From positions 124,001 through 188,000 of the forward strand of contig NZ_JACJRJ010000002.1 of assembly GCF_014697195.1 (NCBI RefSeq): DNA of 64,000 bases, written 5' to 3'. Source of the stretch: Cylindrospermum sp. FACHB-282 (GTDB taxonomy: Bacteria > Cyanobacteriota > Cyanobacteriia > Cyanobacteriales > Nostocaceae). Of the stretch, positions 46,204 to 56,088 are shown piece after piece. Position numbers and translations under genes: made by a program. Numbering within the stretch: position 1 is the first letter of the stretch; each line of letters begins with the position of its first letter. The notes under the pieces are model-generated. The model had not been told where the DNA came from. It saw only the letters and a program-made list of their open reading frames with translations, and ran no database searches.

Positions 46204-48315
46204 TTAACCTACCTGAGTAATGTAGGGACTTGTCAACTTATCCAACTGCTGTGTCAACAGACTGAGGAACAATCCCACATCTGTAACTACACCTACTGAT
46301 TCTACAGAACCGCGATCGCTTAATTTCGTCACCACAGCCGGATTAATATCCACACACACCATTTTCACACCTGCTGGAGTCATATTCCCCACACCAATAG
46401 AGTGCAGCATCGATGAAAGCATCAAAATCATCTCCGCACCTTGGATGTGTTTGGCATATTCTTCCTGGGCCTGAATCAAATTCATGATGGTATCAGGTAA
46501 AGGGCCATCATCCCGAATGGAACCGGCGAGAACAAAAGGTATATGATTGTGAACACATTCATACATGACGCCGCTTTTAATTACTCCGGCTTCCACAGCT
46601 TTGGTAATGCTGCCATAACGACGGACAGAATTAATTACTTTTAGGTGATGACGGTGCCCACCACGAACGGCGATACCCCGTTTCATGTCCATACCAAGGG
46701 AAGTACCCATGATATTTTGCTCGATATCGTGGACGGCGATCGCATTTCCCCCCAAAAGCGCTTGCACATAACCTTCACGAATCAATCGTGATAGATGTTC
46801 GCCGCCGCCTGTATGAATCACCACAGGCCCTGCTGTGACAACTACTTTACCACCAGCATCCCGAATTTTACGTAATTCCCAAGCCACTTGTTCAACGACC
46901 AATTCCACGCGGCGCTCGCTGGAAACCCCCGACGACATAAAGCTGAATTCTTGAGTGTTACGGACTTCGCGGGATTCTGGTTTGCGGATGGTGCGGATAC
47001 CTAGCACATCGACAACGACGCGATCGCCTATTTCCAAGTCCCGTAATAGTTTACACCGAGCGACAATCCCATTGGGAGTTTGAGAAATGGCGATCGCACC
47101 ATCCATCCGCTGATTTTCCACTTTCAGCCATTCACCATTTACCCGCACTTCCGTAGGATAAATTGTGCTGACATAGAAATCATCGGGCGCAACCCCCGCT
47201 TGAATTACAGGCTCTAATTTAGTATCCCGCTCATCTTGGGGTAAGTCTACCGCACCCAAATCAATCAACCGCGAGATGATTTCTTCCATCACCCCATGGG
47301 ATGGCGCTGACACCTTTACCTCAGCCGCTGAAGTGCTTTGGCGCTGTTCTCCCAAGTTGAAATTCAGAACCTGGAAACTGCCCCCAGCGTCTACAATCAA
47401 ATCTAAAGCGCGGTTAATTAAACCAGCATCGAGCAAATGTCCTTCCATGCGGATGATGCGGCTTTCTACCGACACATTGGCATGAACATCAACCTGTACT
47501 GGTTCCGTCACCCGCAACGTTAAGCATTTAGCCGCACCACCAGCTTTGAGAAATTCCGTCAGTGGTGTTTCGATTACTTGGAAGCCCACCTGTGCAAGGC
47601 GTGTTTTCAAATTATCACTCGCCTTGTTCATGATGACGATATTTTCCACATTCACCGTATTACAGGCGAAGTTCACCGCATCAGCTTCGATGATCGCAAT
47701 CCGCTTTTCTGGTGCAACGCGCATTTCGATTAAGCGGTTGGAATAAGAATCAAAAGCGCCGGGATAATAAAGTAAATAGCCGTTTGCTAAGGGACAAAAG
47801 CAAGTATCTAGGTGATAGAAGCGATCGTCTATCAGCCGCAGAGACAGTACCTCAATATCCAACCATTTGGCGAGGTAAGGGTGAGAATCTAATTCTGAGC
47901 GAAAACCGTATCCCGCCCATAACCAACGTCCTTCCCTGTCTAGGAGTGCGTCCCCAGCACCTTCAAAGGGTAAATCTTTTGGCAGTTCATAAACTTTATA
48001 ACCATTTTCCTCAAACCATTGTTTGAAGAAAGGCTCCTCACCCTGACGTTCTTTGTGCAAAAAGCGACTGAGAACGACATTTTTCCCCAGCACTAAGCCA
48101 GCATTGGCGGTAAAAACTAAATCTGGCCAACCTTTCTGGGGTGGGACTAAGTCTACAATGGCGTTTTCTTTGAGGATATGGTGTAATTTCTCCCACTGTT
48201 CCACGGCGCGATCGCGCGAAGATTTGTGAATATTTCCCTCCATCCAGGGATTAATCACATAGTCCACATCGTAGTGATCAGGGGCACACATCAAAAAGCG
48301 AATCCGGGAAGTCAT
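46204..48315 (-). CDS. agrE: Bifunctional arginine dihydrolase/ornithine cyclodeaminase AgrE
   Basis: A 703-aa enzyme. The N-terminal amidinotransferase-like domain (about 1-285) has N22, N71 in FTANAG, H168 in YHLDTCF and the catalytic C264 in GGAAKCLTLRV, hydrolysing arginine to ornithine, CO2 and ammonia. A middle LOR/SDH-type domain follows, and the C-terminal part (about 430-700, NAD-binding: VVTAGPVVIHTGGGEHLS, NAIAVHDIEQ) converts ornithine to proline. This is the cyanobacterial ArgZ/AgrE route that mobilises cyanophycin-derived arginine, important in diazotrophic filaments. Length and residues fit the Anabaena enzyme. Confidence 0.96.
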   Translation of the reverse strand: MTSRIRFLMCAPDHYDVDYVINPWMEGNIHKSSRDRAVEQWEKLHHILKENAIVDLVPPQKGWPDLVFTANAGLVLGKNVVLSRFLHKERQGEEPFFKQWFEENGYKVYELPKDLPFEGAGDALLDREGRWLWAGYGFRSELDSHPYLAKWLDIEVLSLRLIDDRFYHLDTCFCPLANGYLLYYPGAFDSYSNRLIEMRVAPEKRIAIIEADAVNFACNTVNVENIVIMNKASDNLKTRLAQVGFQVIETPLTEFLKAGGAAKCLTLRVTEPVQVDVHANVSVESRIIRMEGHLLDAGLINRALDLIVDAGGSFQVLNFNLGEQRQSTSAAEVKVSAPSHGVMEEIISRLIDLGAVDLPQDERDTKLEPVIQAGVAPDDFYVSTIYPTEVRVNGEWLKVENQRMDGAIAISQTPNGIVARCKLLRDLEIGDRVVVDVLGIRTIRKPESREVRNTQEFSFMSSGVSSERRVELVVEQVAWELRKIRDAGGKVVVTAGPVVIHTGGGEHLSRLIREGYVQALLGGNAIAVHDIEQNIMGTSLGMDMKRGIAVRGGHRHHLKVINSVRRYGSITKAVEAGVIKSGVMYECVHNHIPFVLAGSIRDDGPLPDTIMNLIQAQEEYAKHIQGAEMILMLSSMLHSIGVGNMTPAGVKMVCVDINPAVVTKLSDRGSVESVGVVTDVGLFLSLLTQQLDKLTSPYITQVG

Positions 48316-48573
48316 AAAAAATATTGCAAGGGTTTAGATGCTACAAGTCTATGCTTGGAAACAGGGTTTTGCCGCTCCAATTCTGTAAAATCTGCTACTA
48401 AACGTCTACCTTTTGATAGTTGAAGGCTGTACAAATGCTTTGCTCTTAATTCTAAGATCAGCAGAGACTAAGGAAAAAGCAGCAGGAGATAAAATGTCAA
48501 AATGGCAATCGAAGCATCGGGCTAAAGCCACAAGTTCGTGCTATTCTAGCGCCCTTTGGTAACCATAATTTAC

Positions 48574-48999
48574 ATGACAGGACTAACAATTATAGTCGAA
48601 GATCATCCCTCCCCAGAGGCAATTCGGACTGTGATTAACAATTTGATTGAATACAACAATCTCAGTCAGGCTGAAAAGGACATATACCAGCCGCTGACTA
48701 TCTTGTTACGAAACGATAACGATGAAATTGTCGCTGGGTTACTTGGTAAAACACAATGGGGATGGTTGTTTATCTCTCACCTGTGGGTTGCTGAATCCCT
48801 GAGAAATCAAGGTTACGGAAGTAAAATGATGCTAAAAGCTGAAGAAGTGGCTAAACAACGCAATTGTTCTCATATTTACTTGGATACATTCAGCTTTCAA
48901 GCCCAGGGTTTTTATGAACGTCTAGGATATGAGATATTTGGCGTTTTGCCAGACTTCCCCCCAGGGCATCAACGGTATTTTTTTAAGAAAGATATTTAA
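48574..48999 (+). CDS. GNAT family N-acetyltransferase
   Basis: A 141-aa protein from the ATG at 48574 (MTGLTIIVEDHPSPEAI). The acetyl-CoA-binding motif A is seen as LWVAESLRNQGYGSKMMLKAEEVA (R-x-x-G-x-G), followed by YLDTFSFQAQGFYERLGYEIFG. It transfers an acetyl group to an unknown amine. It is transcribed alone, divergent from agrE, and ends before a repeat-rich spacer. An upstream in-frame start at 48556 exists but the shorter form fits the family. Confidence 0.88.
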   Translation: MTGLTIIVEDHPSPEAIRTVINNLIEYNNLSQAEKDIYQPLTILLRNDNDEIVAGLLGKTQWGWLFISHLWVAESLRNQGYGSKMMLKAEEVAKQRNCSHIYLDTFSFQAQGFYERLGYEIFGVLPDFPPGHQRYFFKKDI

Positions 49000-49050
49000 T
49001 TTTTCGACTTCTTGCAAAAATCCTGTTTGATTATTTGAAACCACAGATAT

Positions 49051-49152
49051 AGGACTTACTTCCTTTGGAAATTTATCCTAATTTTGGTTTTTTTAATAGT
49101 GTTTTAATGCGTCCCCTGACGCATTTTAGTAGGGTGCGTTCCCTAACGCACG
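49051..49152. repeat. Partial copy of the 38409-38576 element
   Basis: It starts AGGACTTACT like the end of that element and contains TGCGTCCCCTGACGCA followed by GTGCGTTCCCTAACGCAC, the same two hairpins in opposite order. The second terminal repeat is missing. The rest of 49000-49263 shows nothing else. Confidence 0.55.
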
Positions 49153-49263
49153 GATTAAAATTTTAAATTTTATCTATAATCCAAGATTCCTAAAATTGAT
49201 CATCCAGGTTCCTAATTATTAAAAAAAAGCAAGTTTGAAATCACATTAGTTGAGCCAGGATTT

Positions 49264-49872
49264 TTAAAGTTCTGCACTTTGCCACAGATACCAAGATGCT
49301 ACAGTGCAATAAGGCTTCCACTTTAGCCCAAAATGCTCTACAGTTTTCTTATCTGGCAATTCTGGCAGCGCATAGAGGCGGCGAATTCCCGAACGAACTC
49401 CCAAATCATCCACAGGTAACACATCAGGGCGATGTAGGCGAAAAATCAGCATCATTTGCACAGTCCAACGTCCAATGCCTTTGACTTGCGTCAGGGTTTG
49501 GATAATAGCTTCATCTTCCATTACCTCTAACTCTGCAAGAGTTGGTAATCCATCAATTATTTTCTGCGCCAAATCTTTGAGATAGACAACTTTGGGGCGA
49601 GAAATACCTACCCCGCGCAACATTTCATCTGGGGTATTGAGGATAGCTTCTGGAGTGGGAAAAGGTTGTTCAGCATAAAGTTCTAGAAATCGGCGATGAA
49701 TTGCAGCGGCGGATTTACCAGAAAGTTGCTGATAGAGAATTGCTCTAGATAGAGAAAAAAATAAATCTCCAGTTGGCTGTACTTGGTCAAGTTGACAATC
49801 ACCAACCTGCTCAATTACAGATCCTAAAATCGGGTCTTTTTTGAGTGCCGCAATAGCCAAAGAATAATCCAT
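49264..49872 (-). CDS. DNA-3-methyladenine glycosylase II (AlkA-like, HhH-GPD)
   Basis: A 202-aa protein of the HhH-GPD superfamily. It has FSLSRAILYQQLSGKSAAAI, VGISRPKVVYLKDLA and the helix-hairpin-helix LTQVKGIGRWTVQMMLIF followed by VLPVDDLGVRSG with the catalytic Asp. There are no iron-sulfur cysteines, which fits AlkA rather than endonuclease III or MutY. It removes alkylated bases such as 3-methyladenine, starting base excision repair. The ATG at 49870-49872 is used. It is compact compared with E. coli AlkA, lacking its N-terminal domain, as in other cyanobacterial members. Confidence 0.9.
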   Translation of the reverse strand: MDYSLAIAALKKDPILGSVIEQVGDCQLDQVQPTGDLFFSLSRAILYQQLSGKSAAAIHRRFLELYAEQPFPTPEAILNTPDEMLRGVGISRPKVVYLKDLAQKIIDGLPTLAELEVMEDEAIIQTLTQVKGIGRWTVQMMLIFRLHRPDVLPVDDLGVRSGIRRLYALPELPDKKTVEHFGLKWKPYCTVASWYLWQSAEL

Positions 49873-49942
49873 TGTTTTTATAGCCGCTAACAGTATTTTA
49901 ATTAAATTTGACCTCTCTCAAAACCTCTCCCCTCTTGAGGGG

Positions 49943-50070
49943 CTACCGTGTACACACAAGTTATCCGATTACCCAAAAATCTTGAAAAACCTCAAAGATT
50001 CCTAACGGACATCCCTCTCCTTCGCAAGGAGAGGGACAGGTTTTGCGTAGCAGAACCAGGGTGAGGTTTT
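49943..50070. mobile_element. Right-truncated copy of the 187-bp MITE
   Basis: CTACCGTGTACACACAAGTT and the adjoining interior (TTATCCGATT, CTTGAAAAACCTCAAAGA, CATCCCTCTCCTT, GGGTGAGGTTT) match the element at 34516 closely. The right terminal repeat is absent. It lies just upstream of the TPR-CHAT gene and could affect its promoter. Confidence 0.65.
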
Positions 50071-50251
50071 GTATTTTTCAAACAACCTACTCCCTAGAGA
50101 AATACGATTAAGGCGAAATTTTGCAAAAAACTTTATACCTATGGTGATAATAATATATGGAGGTCAGAAAACCTCGCCCTGAGTTGGAAAAAGCGAGTTT
50201 ATGCCAGAAAACCGCCTTCTGGATAAATTTATAGCCAGATAATATCCCTCG

Positions 50252-53007
50252 ATGCCTTATAACCCGCGCCTTAAGTTTTTAATCGAAATCTTAAAAGCCG
50301 TCGCCAAGAACAACACGCCGGAAAACATCTATCCCCGGCTGAAGGCGAAGCAACACCTATTAGATCAAGAATTTGCTCAAGTTTTGCAAAGCTGGGCTAG
50401 GGAACAGTTTGACATATTGGAGAGGGAAGCAGCACGAGATATTGCCTCCAATATTAATAATTTCACTAATCGGATATGTGAATTCCCCTTAGGCAACCGG
50501 GCGAGTAATTTAGAAATTGCGATTGCCGATTACGAGCTATTACTGACTTTTTTTACCCTCACAGATTTTCCACAAGAATGGGCAATGACCCAAAACAATC
50601 TGGGAAATGCATACAGTGACCGGATACTTGGGCACAAGGCAGAGAATTTAGAACAAGCGATCGCATCTTACCAAGCAGCATTGCAAGTCTACACCCGCAC
50701 TGCGTTTCCCCAAGACTGGGCAATGACCCAAAATAATCTGGGAGTTGCATACTGTAACCGGATACTTGGGGATAGGGCAGAGAATTTAGAAATGGCGATC
50801 GCATCTTACCAAGCTGCATTGCAAATCTACACTCGCACAGCGTTTCCCCAAGACTGGGCAATGACCCAAAATAATCTGGGAATTGCATACAGAAACCGGA
50901 TACTTGGGAACAGGGCAGATAATTTAGAAATGGCGATCGCATTTTACAAAGCTGCATTGCAAGTCTACACCTGCACAACGTTTCCCCAAGACTGGGCAAA
51001 GACCCAACACAATCTGGGAATTGCATACAGTCAGGCAGGGAATTTAGAATTAGCGATCGCATCTTACGAAGCTGCATTGGAAGTTCGCACCCGCGAAGCT
51101 TTACCCCAAGACTGGGCAATGACCCAAAATAATCTGGGAAATGCATACAATCAGGCAGGGAATTTAGAACTAGCGATCGCATCTTACCAAGCTGCATTGC
51201 AAATCTACACCTGCACAGCTTTTCCCCTAAAATGGGCAATGACCCAAAACAATCTGGGTAATGCATACAGTCAGGCAGGGAATTTAGATCAGGCGATCGC
51301 ATTTTACGAAGCCGCATTGCAAGTCTACACCCGCACTGCCTTTCCCCTAAAATGGGCACAGACCCAAAACAATCTGGGTAATGCATACAGTCAGGCAGGG
51401 AATTTAGAACTAGCCTACAACGCCTATAAATCTGCCATTGAAGGTGTAGAATTTCTGCGGCGGCAAATTGTTTCTGGTGATGAAAGTAAACAAAAACTGG
51501 CGGAAGAATGGAACGAACTTTATCGCCGGATGATAGATGTGTGTTTGCAACGGCATGATTCCTCCCAAGCGCTGAGATATATTGAACGGAGTAAAACGCA
51601 GAATTTAGTAGAAGTAATAGTTAAGCGAATTCTCCAACAGGAACTGCAACCTCTAGACAACGAAATTGCTGAGGAACTACTACGCCTCAAAACCTCAGAA
51701 AACCCAGATCAAACACACCTTAATCAACTCCAAGCAAAACGTGAGGAAATCCAAAAGGGTGAAGTTCCCTTATCTACCATCAGCTTCAGCGATATCCAAG
51801 CTTTAATAGATGATCACACCGCAATATTGCAATGGTACATTTTTGATGATTGCTTCCGCGCCTTCATCATTACCCCTCACCATCCAAAACCACAAGTTTG
51901 GTCATCTACACGGGAAGATTTAGATAATTTAGAAAACTGGAAAGCAGATTATCTCAACATCTACGAACCCAAAAACAGCACTTGGCGACAAAACCTAGCC
52001 GCAAAACTACAGCAGTTAGCAGAAATTCTCCACATTAACGAAATTCTCGCCCAATTCATCCCCCCAATATTCAAGCCCTAATTATCGTCCCCCATCGCTA
52101 CTTACATTTATTTCCTTTCCATGCTTTACCTATAAATAGCGATAAAGAATTTTTGATAGATAGGTTCACCAATGGTGTGAGATATGCTCCCAGTTGTCAG
52201 TTATTGCAGCTTGCTAAAAATCAACCACAGCCTTCTGGGCAGTTAGGTAAAATCTTTGCCATTCAAGACCCCAATGAAGACTTGTATTACACTAATATCG
52301 AAGTTGAAACCATTGCCCGTCACTTTCAACCAGCACCAATAGTTTTGAAAAAAAGCCAAGCTACTAAAGACGCTTTATATCAACCTCCACATAATGATAG
52401 TTTGCAGTCTGCCCATTGCTTACACTTTTCTTGTCACGGTTATTTTGACCTCGAAGCACCTTTAAATTCTGCCCTAGCCCTAGCTAACTCTCGCGTTTCT
52501 TCCGTTCCCAATGCCGACAGCAGACGCTATAGCCGCTTTACCAAAGATAGCGACTTCGACTTACAAAAATGTCTAACTTTAGGTGATATTTTTAATCTTA
52601 ATCTCCGTCAATGTCGCCTTGTCACTCTTTCAGCTTGTCAAACCGGAATCATTAACCACGAAAACACCAGCGATGAATACATTGGCTTACCTAGTGGTTT
52701 TATCAAAGCAGGTAGTGCAGTTGTAATTAGTACCTTATGGTCTGTGGAAGATTTTTCTACTACTTTATTAATGATTCGCTTTTATGATAATTTAAACTCT
52801 CTAAGCATAGTGCAAGCCTTACAAGAATCTCAGCTTTGGTTACGTAACGCCACCCAAATAAAATTAATTAAATGGACTAGCGAACACCCAAAAATTGAGC
52901 AACATTATAAGGATAGGATTCAGGAAGAATTAGAATTATGGTTTAAATCAGAACAAAAACCATTTTATAAACCTATAGATTGGGCTAGCTTCTGTATAAT
53001 TGGATAA
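50252..53007 (+). pseudogene. TPR-CHAT caspase-like protease gene, split by a frameshift in a C6 run
   Basis: Two ORFs (50252-52081 and the open frame up to 53007) are one gene of about 918 codons. The first ends FIPPIFKP-stop; one extra C in the run 52060-52065 would read on as NIQALIIVPHRYLHLFPFHA into the second. Residues about 110-390 are seven TPR-like repeats with DNA periods of 138 bp (three) and 120 bp (three). The CHAT protease domain follows (TAILQWYIFDDCFRAF) with catalytic His in HFSCHG and Cys in LSACQTG, both intact in the second part. It is therefore either a recent pseudogene, a phase-variable gene or a sequencing slip. A small acidic gene follows after 28 bp. Confidence 0.85.
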
Positions 53008-53035
53008 TGCTAAATAACTAAAAAGGAGTTTCATC

Positions 53036-53410
53036 ATGATGAAAGATAATGCAATTATTGAATCTTTTATAGAAGTTCTGAAAGACAGTGAATATCCGTT
53101 AGCAGCCGAAACTATTGCCGATTTGTATCAGCTTGATAAAACTCTGTCAAATTTGCAAAATCAACCCATCAAATTAGGCGCTGAGGCAATTATCGCTTGG
53201 TGTAAGGAACATCCAGAAGTTAGAGATGTAGTCCGATACAATTATAATAATAACAGAGAAATTCAAACGGCAGGTTCAGGTGAATCAGCCAGTACAGAAA
53301 CTACCCTCGTTAATCATTATCCCCGCATAAAAGAGGCAATTAAAAATTGCCAAAATCCTCCAAATCCACCTGCTGATAGTACAACTAATAATTCCAACAA
53401 TAATCCTTAA
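53036..53410 (+). CDS. Small acidic protein downstream of the CHAT protease (124 aa)
   Basis: It has GGAG seven bases before the ATG and is 28 bp from the CHAT gene, so co-expression is likely. Residues 1-65 are helical (IIESFIEVLKDSEYPLAAET, KLGAEAIIAWCKEHPEVRDVV), resembling small death-like or effector-associated adaptor domains. Residues 70-124 are disordered and Asn/Pro-rich (NPPNPPADSTTNNSNNNP). There is no membrane segment. It may be an adaptor, substrate or inhibitor of the protease; this is an inference from position. I do not recognise a named family. Confidence 0.65.
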   Translation: MMKDNAIIESFIEVLKDSEYPLAAETIADLYQLDKTLSNLQNQPIKLGAEAIIAWCKEHPEVRDVVRYNYNNNREIQTAGSGESASTETTLVNHYPRIKEAIKNCQNPPNPPADSTTNNSNNNP

Positions 53411-53420
53411 AATATTAGGG

Positions 53421-53548
53421 GTGCGTTAAATACAGTACTTCATAAGTAAATAAAGTACACATTTCAATATTATAAATCCTGTGGGGTGGGCATCTTGCCC
53501 GCCTTTGTGTACCTCACTCAGATAAAATTTACTGTAGGTTTAACGCAC
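53421..53548. repeat. 128-bp inverted-repeat element inside the CHAT locus
   Basis: GTGCGTTAAA at 53421-53430 and TTTAACGCAC at 53539-53548 are perfect complements. Inside, TGTACCTCACT pairs with AGTGAGGTACA just beyond the right end, and a GTGGGGTGGGC/GCCCGCC hairpin is present. No target duplication is obvious and there is no ORF. It separates the small acidic gene from the membrane-protein gene and may carry a terminator. Confidence 0.55.
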
Positions 53549-53674
53549 GATATAGCGGTTTTCATATCAGTGAGGTACAGTTTTCAATCGCAAACCCTCT
53601 AGGGGCGGGGTTTACCCGCCATCGATTGTATTTCATCCGACAGAGAATCGCTATAAAAAAATTAGGTATAGATA

Positions 53675-55169
53675 ATGAGTTTTAAAGTTTACGCGCCAAA
53701 CGTACATTTATTCGCCTTTCATCTGCAAGAAGATAATCAGGGAAATGATACAGATTGGCTTTGGCAAAACTGTGATCAAATTATTGCTAAAGTTCTCCAG
53801 CAACGATTTCAGCTTAAAGATGATTGGCTAGATGTAACGCAAAAAAAAAGATTCTTCCCGCATCGCTTTAACTAAACCTGAGAAAGTCGAAAATAATAAC
53901 TTTCTAGTTTCCCTGAAGGGGGATGTAAATTTCAATAGCCAACCTATCGGAGTTACAGGCATTGTTTACGCTCTCCGGCTATTTGATAGTTACGGTTTAT
54001 GGTTGAATTTGCGTCGTCCTCAACAAGAAAAAGGTCAAAAATCTGAAGATGTAGAAATCAATTTTTTACAGCTACTAAATCCAGATAATTGCTTATTTTT
54101 AACTGATACAGACGAATTTCTGGGGGAAACTCTTTTAATTACAGCTTTCCTGACTGATGAAGATAAAAATAAGAGTGCAGCAGAATTAAGACTTCTCGCT
54201 GATGCTTGTTTAACAGCTTTTTTGCCTGTTGATGGTTCTCTACCACCTTTTAATCGTTCTGGTTCACTAATTGGTAGTCAGATTTTTGAATATGGTTTGA
54301 ACGACTTGCCAAATTATCACCATATTTTAGTTTGGCTATTTGCTAATAGTGATGCTGAGAAGAAAATCCTTGATGAATATTATAATCAATTGATTGATTT
54401 GTTTTTCTTTAGAAATAAAGTTATCAGTGCTTTTAAAGATAGTAGAAAAATTTATCAAAAGATAAAAGACTGCTATACCAAAATTGAAGAAGAAATTCAA
54501 ATATTACAAAACCTAGGTCATAACCCTAGATTAAGCAATGATGATTTGGATAAATTACAAATAAAAATCAAGAGTTTACCTCAATTAGCATTAGAATATG
54601 AGAATTTACTGCGATATTTAGCCGAGTTTAAAAATACAATATATATTAACGGACATACTTATAAAAGTAGACTGGAAGAAATACAGAGTTTATTACCTGA
54701 TGAAAACCTCGAATTTTTAGAATATTTTTATCAGAAAAATTATCCTTATTTTCAAGAACAGATAAAGGTTGATTTAGGTTATTTCCAGAATGGTTCTAGC
54801 TTGCTCGATAAAGCGATCGCATCGATTCGCGGTATTGTGGAGATTGAGCGATCGCGTTTAGCCCGTGACCAAGCAGAACTTGCTGAAAAAGAGCACAGAG
54901 CCAGAGAGCAAGCAGCAGCACTGGTAAGAACAGCCAAAGAGCAAGCTGATCAGCAACTGCAAAATTCCATTACATCTATTGGTACAGGAATCGCTGCTGG
55001 TTCTTTCATCGCCTCCAGTTCTGGATTAATCACTATACCTTGGCGAATGCCTGGGGATAAAGATGCTAGCAACTATCCCCATCCCTTGATTATCTCCTTA
55101 GTGTTAAGTACTGTGATTGGTTTTGCCGTTTGGTGGGGTTGTAAAACTTGGCTGGCAAAGAATAAATAA
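53675..55169 (+). pseudogene. Membrane-anchored coiled-coil protein gene, frameshifted in an A9 run
   Basis: The frame from 53675 (MSFKVYAPNVHLFAFHLQED) stops at 53875. Removing one A from the run 53840-53848 lets it continue as KKDSSRIALTKPEKVENNNF into the long frame that ends at 55169, giving about 497 residues. The N-terminal half is a globular domain I do not recognise. The middle is helical (IKDCYTKIEEEIQILQNL). An Arg/Glu/Ala-rich coiled coil (ERSRLARDQAELAEKEHRA) leads to one or two C-terminal transmembrane helices (PLIISLVLSTVIGFAVWWG). Its place behind a CHAT protease suggests a membrane effector or anchor, by inference only. Confidence 0.72.
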
Positions 55170-55367
55170 ATGGCCAATATAAAGTTATGTAACAGTTTTT
55201 CCAGTTTCCCCCCAATAGTTGATTGCTGTGCCATGATGGGAGTTGAGAAGTAATTCGGCGACAGCGTTTGTTTTTAGTATTGACAGGCTTTTCCCTTTTG
55301 GTATGGTATATACAGACTTTTCTCCGAAATCTAAATCTCTACACTCTTATGATTTTGGAGACAATCT

Positions 55368-55676
55368 ATGTCAATTTATGTAGGCAACCTCTCTTATGAA
55401 GTTACCCAAGATACTCTGAGCGCAGTTTTTGCAGAATATGGTTCTGTAAAACGCGTTCAACTCCCTACTGACCGTGAATCAGGTCAGTTACGGGGATTTG
55501 GTTTTGTAGAAATGGGCACAGAAGCTGAAGAAACAGCTGCCATTGAAGCCCTTGATGGTGCTGAATGGATGGGACGTGACCTAAAAGTGAATAAGGCTAA
55601 ACCCAGAGAAGACAGAGGCTCCTTTGGTGGCGGTAATCGTGGCGGCGGCGGTGGCGGTAACCGTAACCGCTACTAA
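55368..55676 (+). CDS. Gly-rich RRM RNA-binding protein (Rbp family)
   Basis: A 102-aa protein with one RNA recognition motif: RNP2 as IYVGNL at residues 3-8 and RNP1 as RGFGFVEM at about 43-50, then a short C-terminal tail RGSFGGGNRGGGGGGNRNRY. This is the cyanobacterial RbpA/Rbp family, often induced by cold, with roles in mRNA stability and localisation. The long leader (about 190 bp) may hold cold-responsive structure. A good intrinsic terminator follows. The paralogue identity cannot be fixed from this window. Confidence 0.95.
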   Translation: MSIYVGNLSYEVTQDTLSAVFAEYGSVKRVQLPTDRESGQLRGFGFVEMGTEAEETAAIEALDGAEWMGRDLKVNKAKPREDRGSFGGGNRGGGGGGNRNRY

Positions 55677-55741
55677 TGCGAAATAGGATAAACCTATTTA
55701 GCTAACTCGTAAGTTATTAGTAACTTAATTAGAGTTAGAAG

Positions 55742-55771
55742 AGGCTCAGGCAGTAATGCTTGAGCCTTTTT
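55742..55771 (+). terminator. Intrinsic terminator after the rbp gene
   Basis: AGGCTCA and TGAGCCT flank a short loop, extended by GC pairs, and a T5 run follows directly. It is placed 65 bp after the stop codon. Confidence 0.85.
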
Positions 55772-55782
55772 AATGCAAAAAA

Positions 55783-56088
55783 TTAACGAGGTGCCTCGGA
55801 AATTGTCACAATCAGTTTTCCCGTCTTATCGCCATTAAAAAGCTTGAGGATTGCCTGTGGCGCATTTTCTAAACCCTCAACCATTTCTTGAGTATATTTA
55901 ATTTTCCCCTCTTGTAGCCACTGTCCGATTTGCCTGAAAGCAACATCAAATTGCGCTAAATAATCGGTGACAATAAACCCCTGCAAGCGCAAACGCTTTA
56001 TCAAAATTTTGCTGTAATTATAGGGGCCAGGAACAGGTTTATCAGCATTATAAGTGGATATCAAACCGCATAGGGTAATACGTGCAAA
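55783..56088 (-). pseudogene. C-terminal remnant of a zinc-independent MDR-family oxidoreductase
   Basis: The reverse strand carries RITLCGLISTYNADKPVPGP followed by LRLQGFIVTDYLAQFDVAFR and QWLQEGKIKYTQEMVEGLEN, then KLFNGDKTGKLIVTIS. This is the C-terminal third of the NADP-dependent alkenal/prostaglandin-reductase type oxidoreductases (about 340 aa when whole). The first two thirds, including the Rossmann fold and start codon, are missing. The Met at 56064 is internal in the family. It is convergent with the rbp gene. Confidence 0.8.

Noticed and set aside
50559..51386. A 275-codon minus-strand ORF opposite the TPR-CHAT repeats
   Set aside because: It is a stop-free shadow of the periodic TPR DNA; its repeats are the complement of the coding repeats and it has no family features.
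50580..51410. Regular repeats considered as a CRISPR-like or tandem DNA array
   Set aside because: The period is that of coding TPR units in an open frame; there are no unique spacers.
53675..55169. Bacterial gasdermin next to a CHAT protease
   Set aside because: The protein is about twice the usual length and ends in a coiled coil and TM helices, unlike gasdermins.
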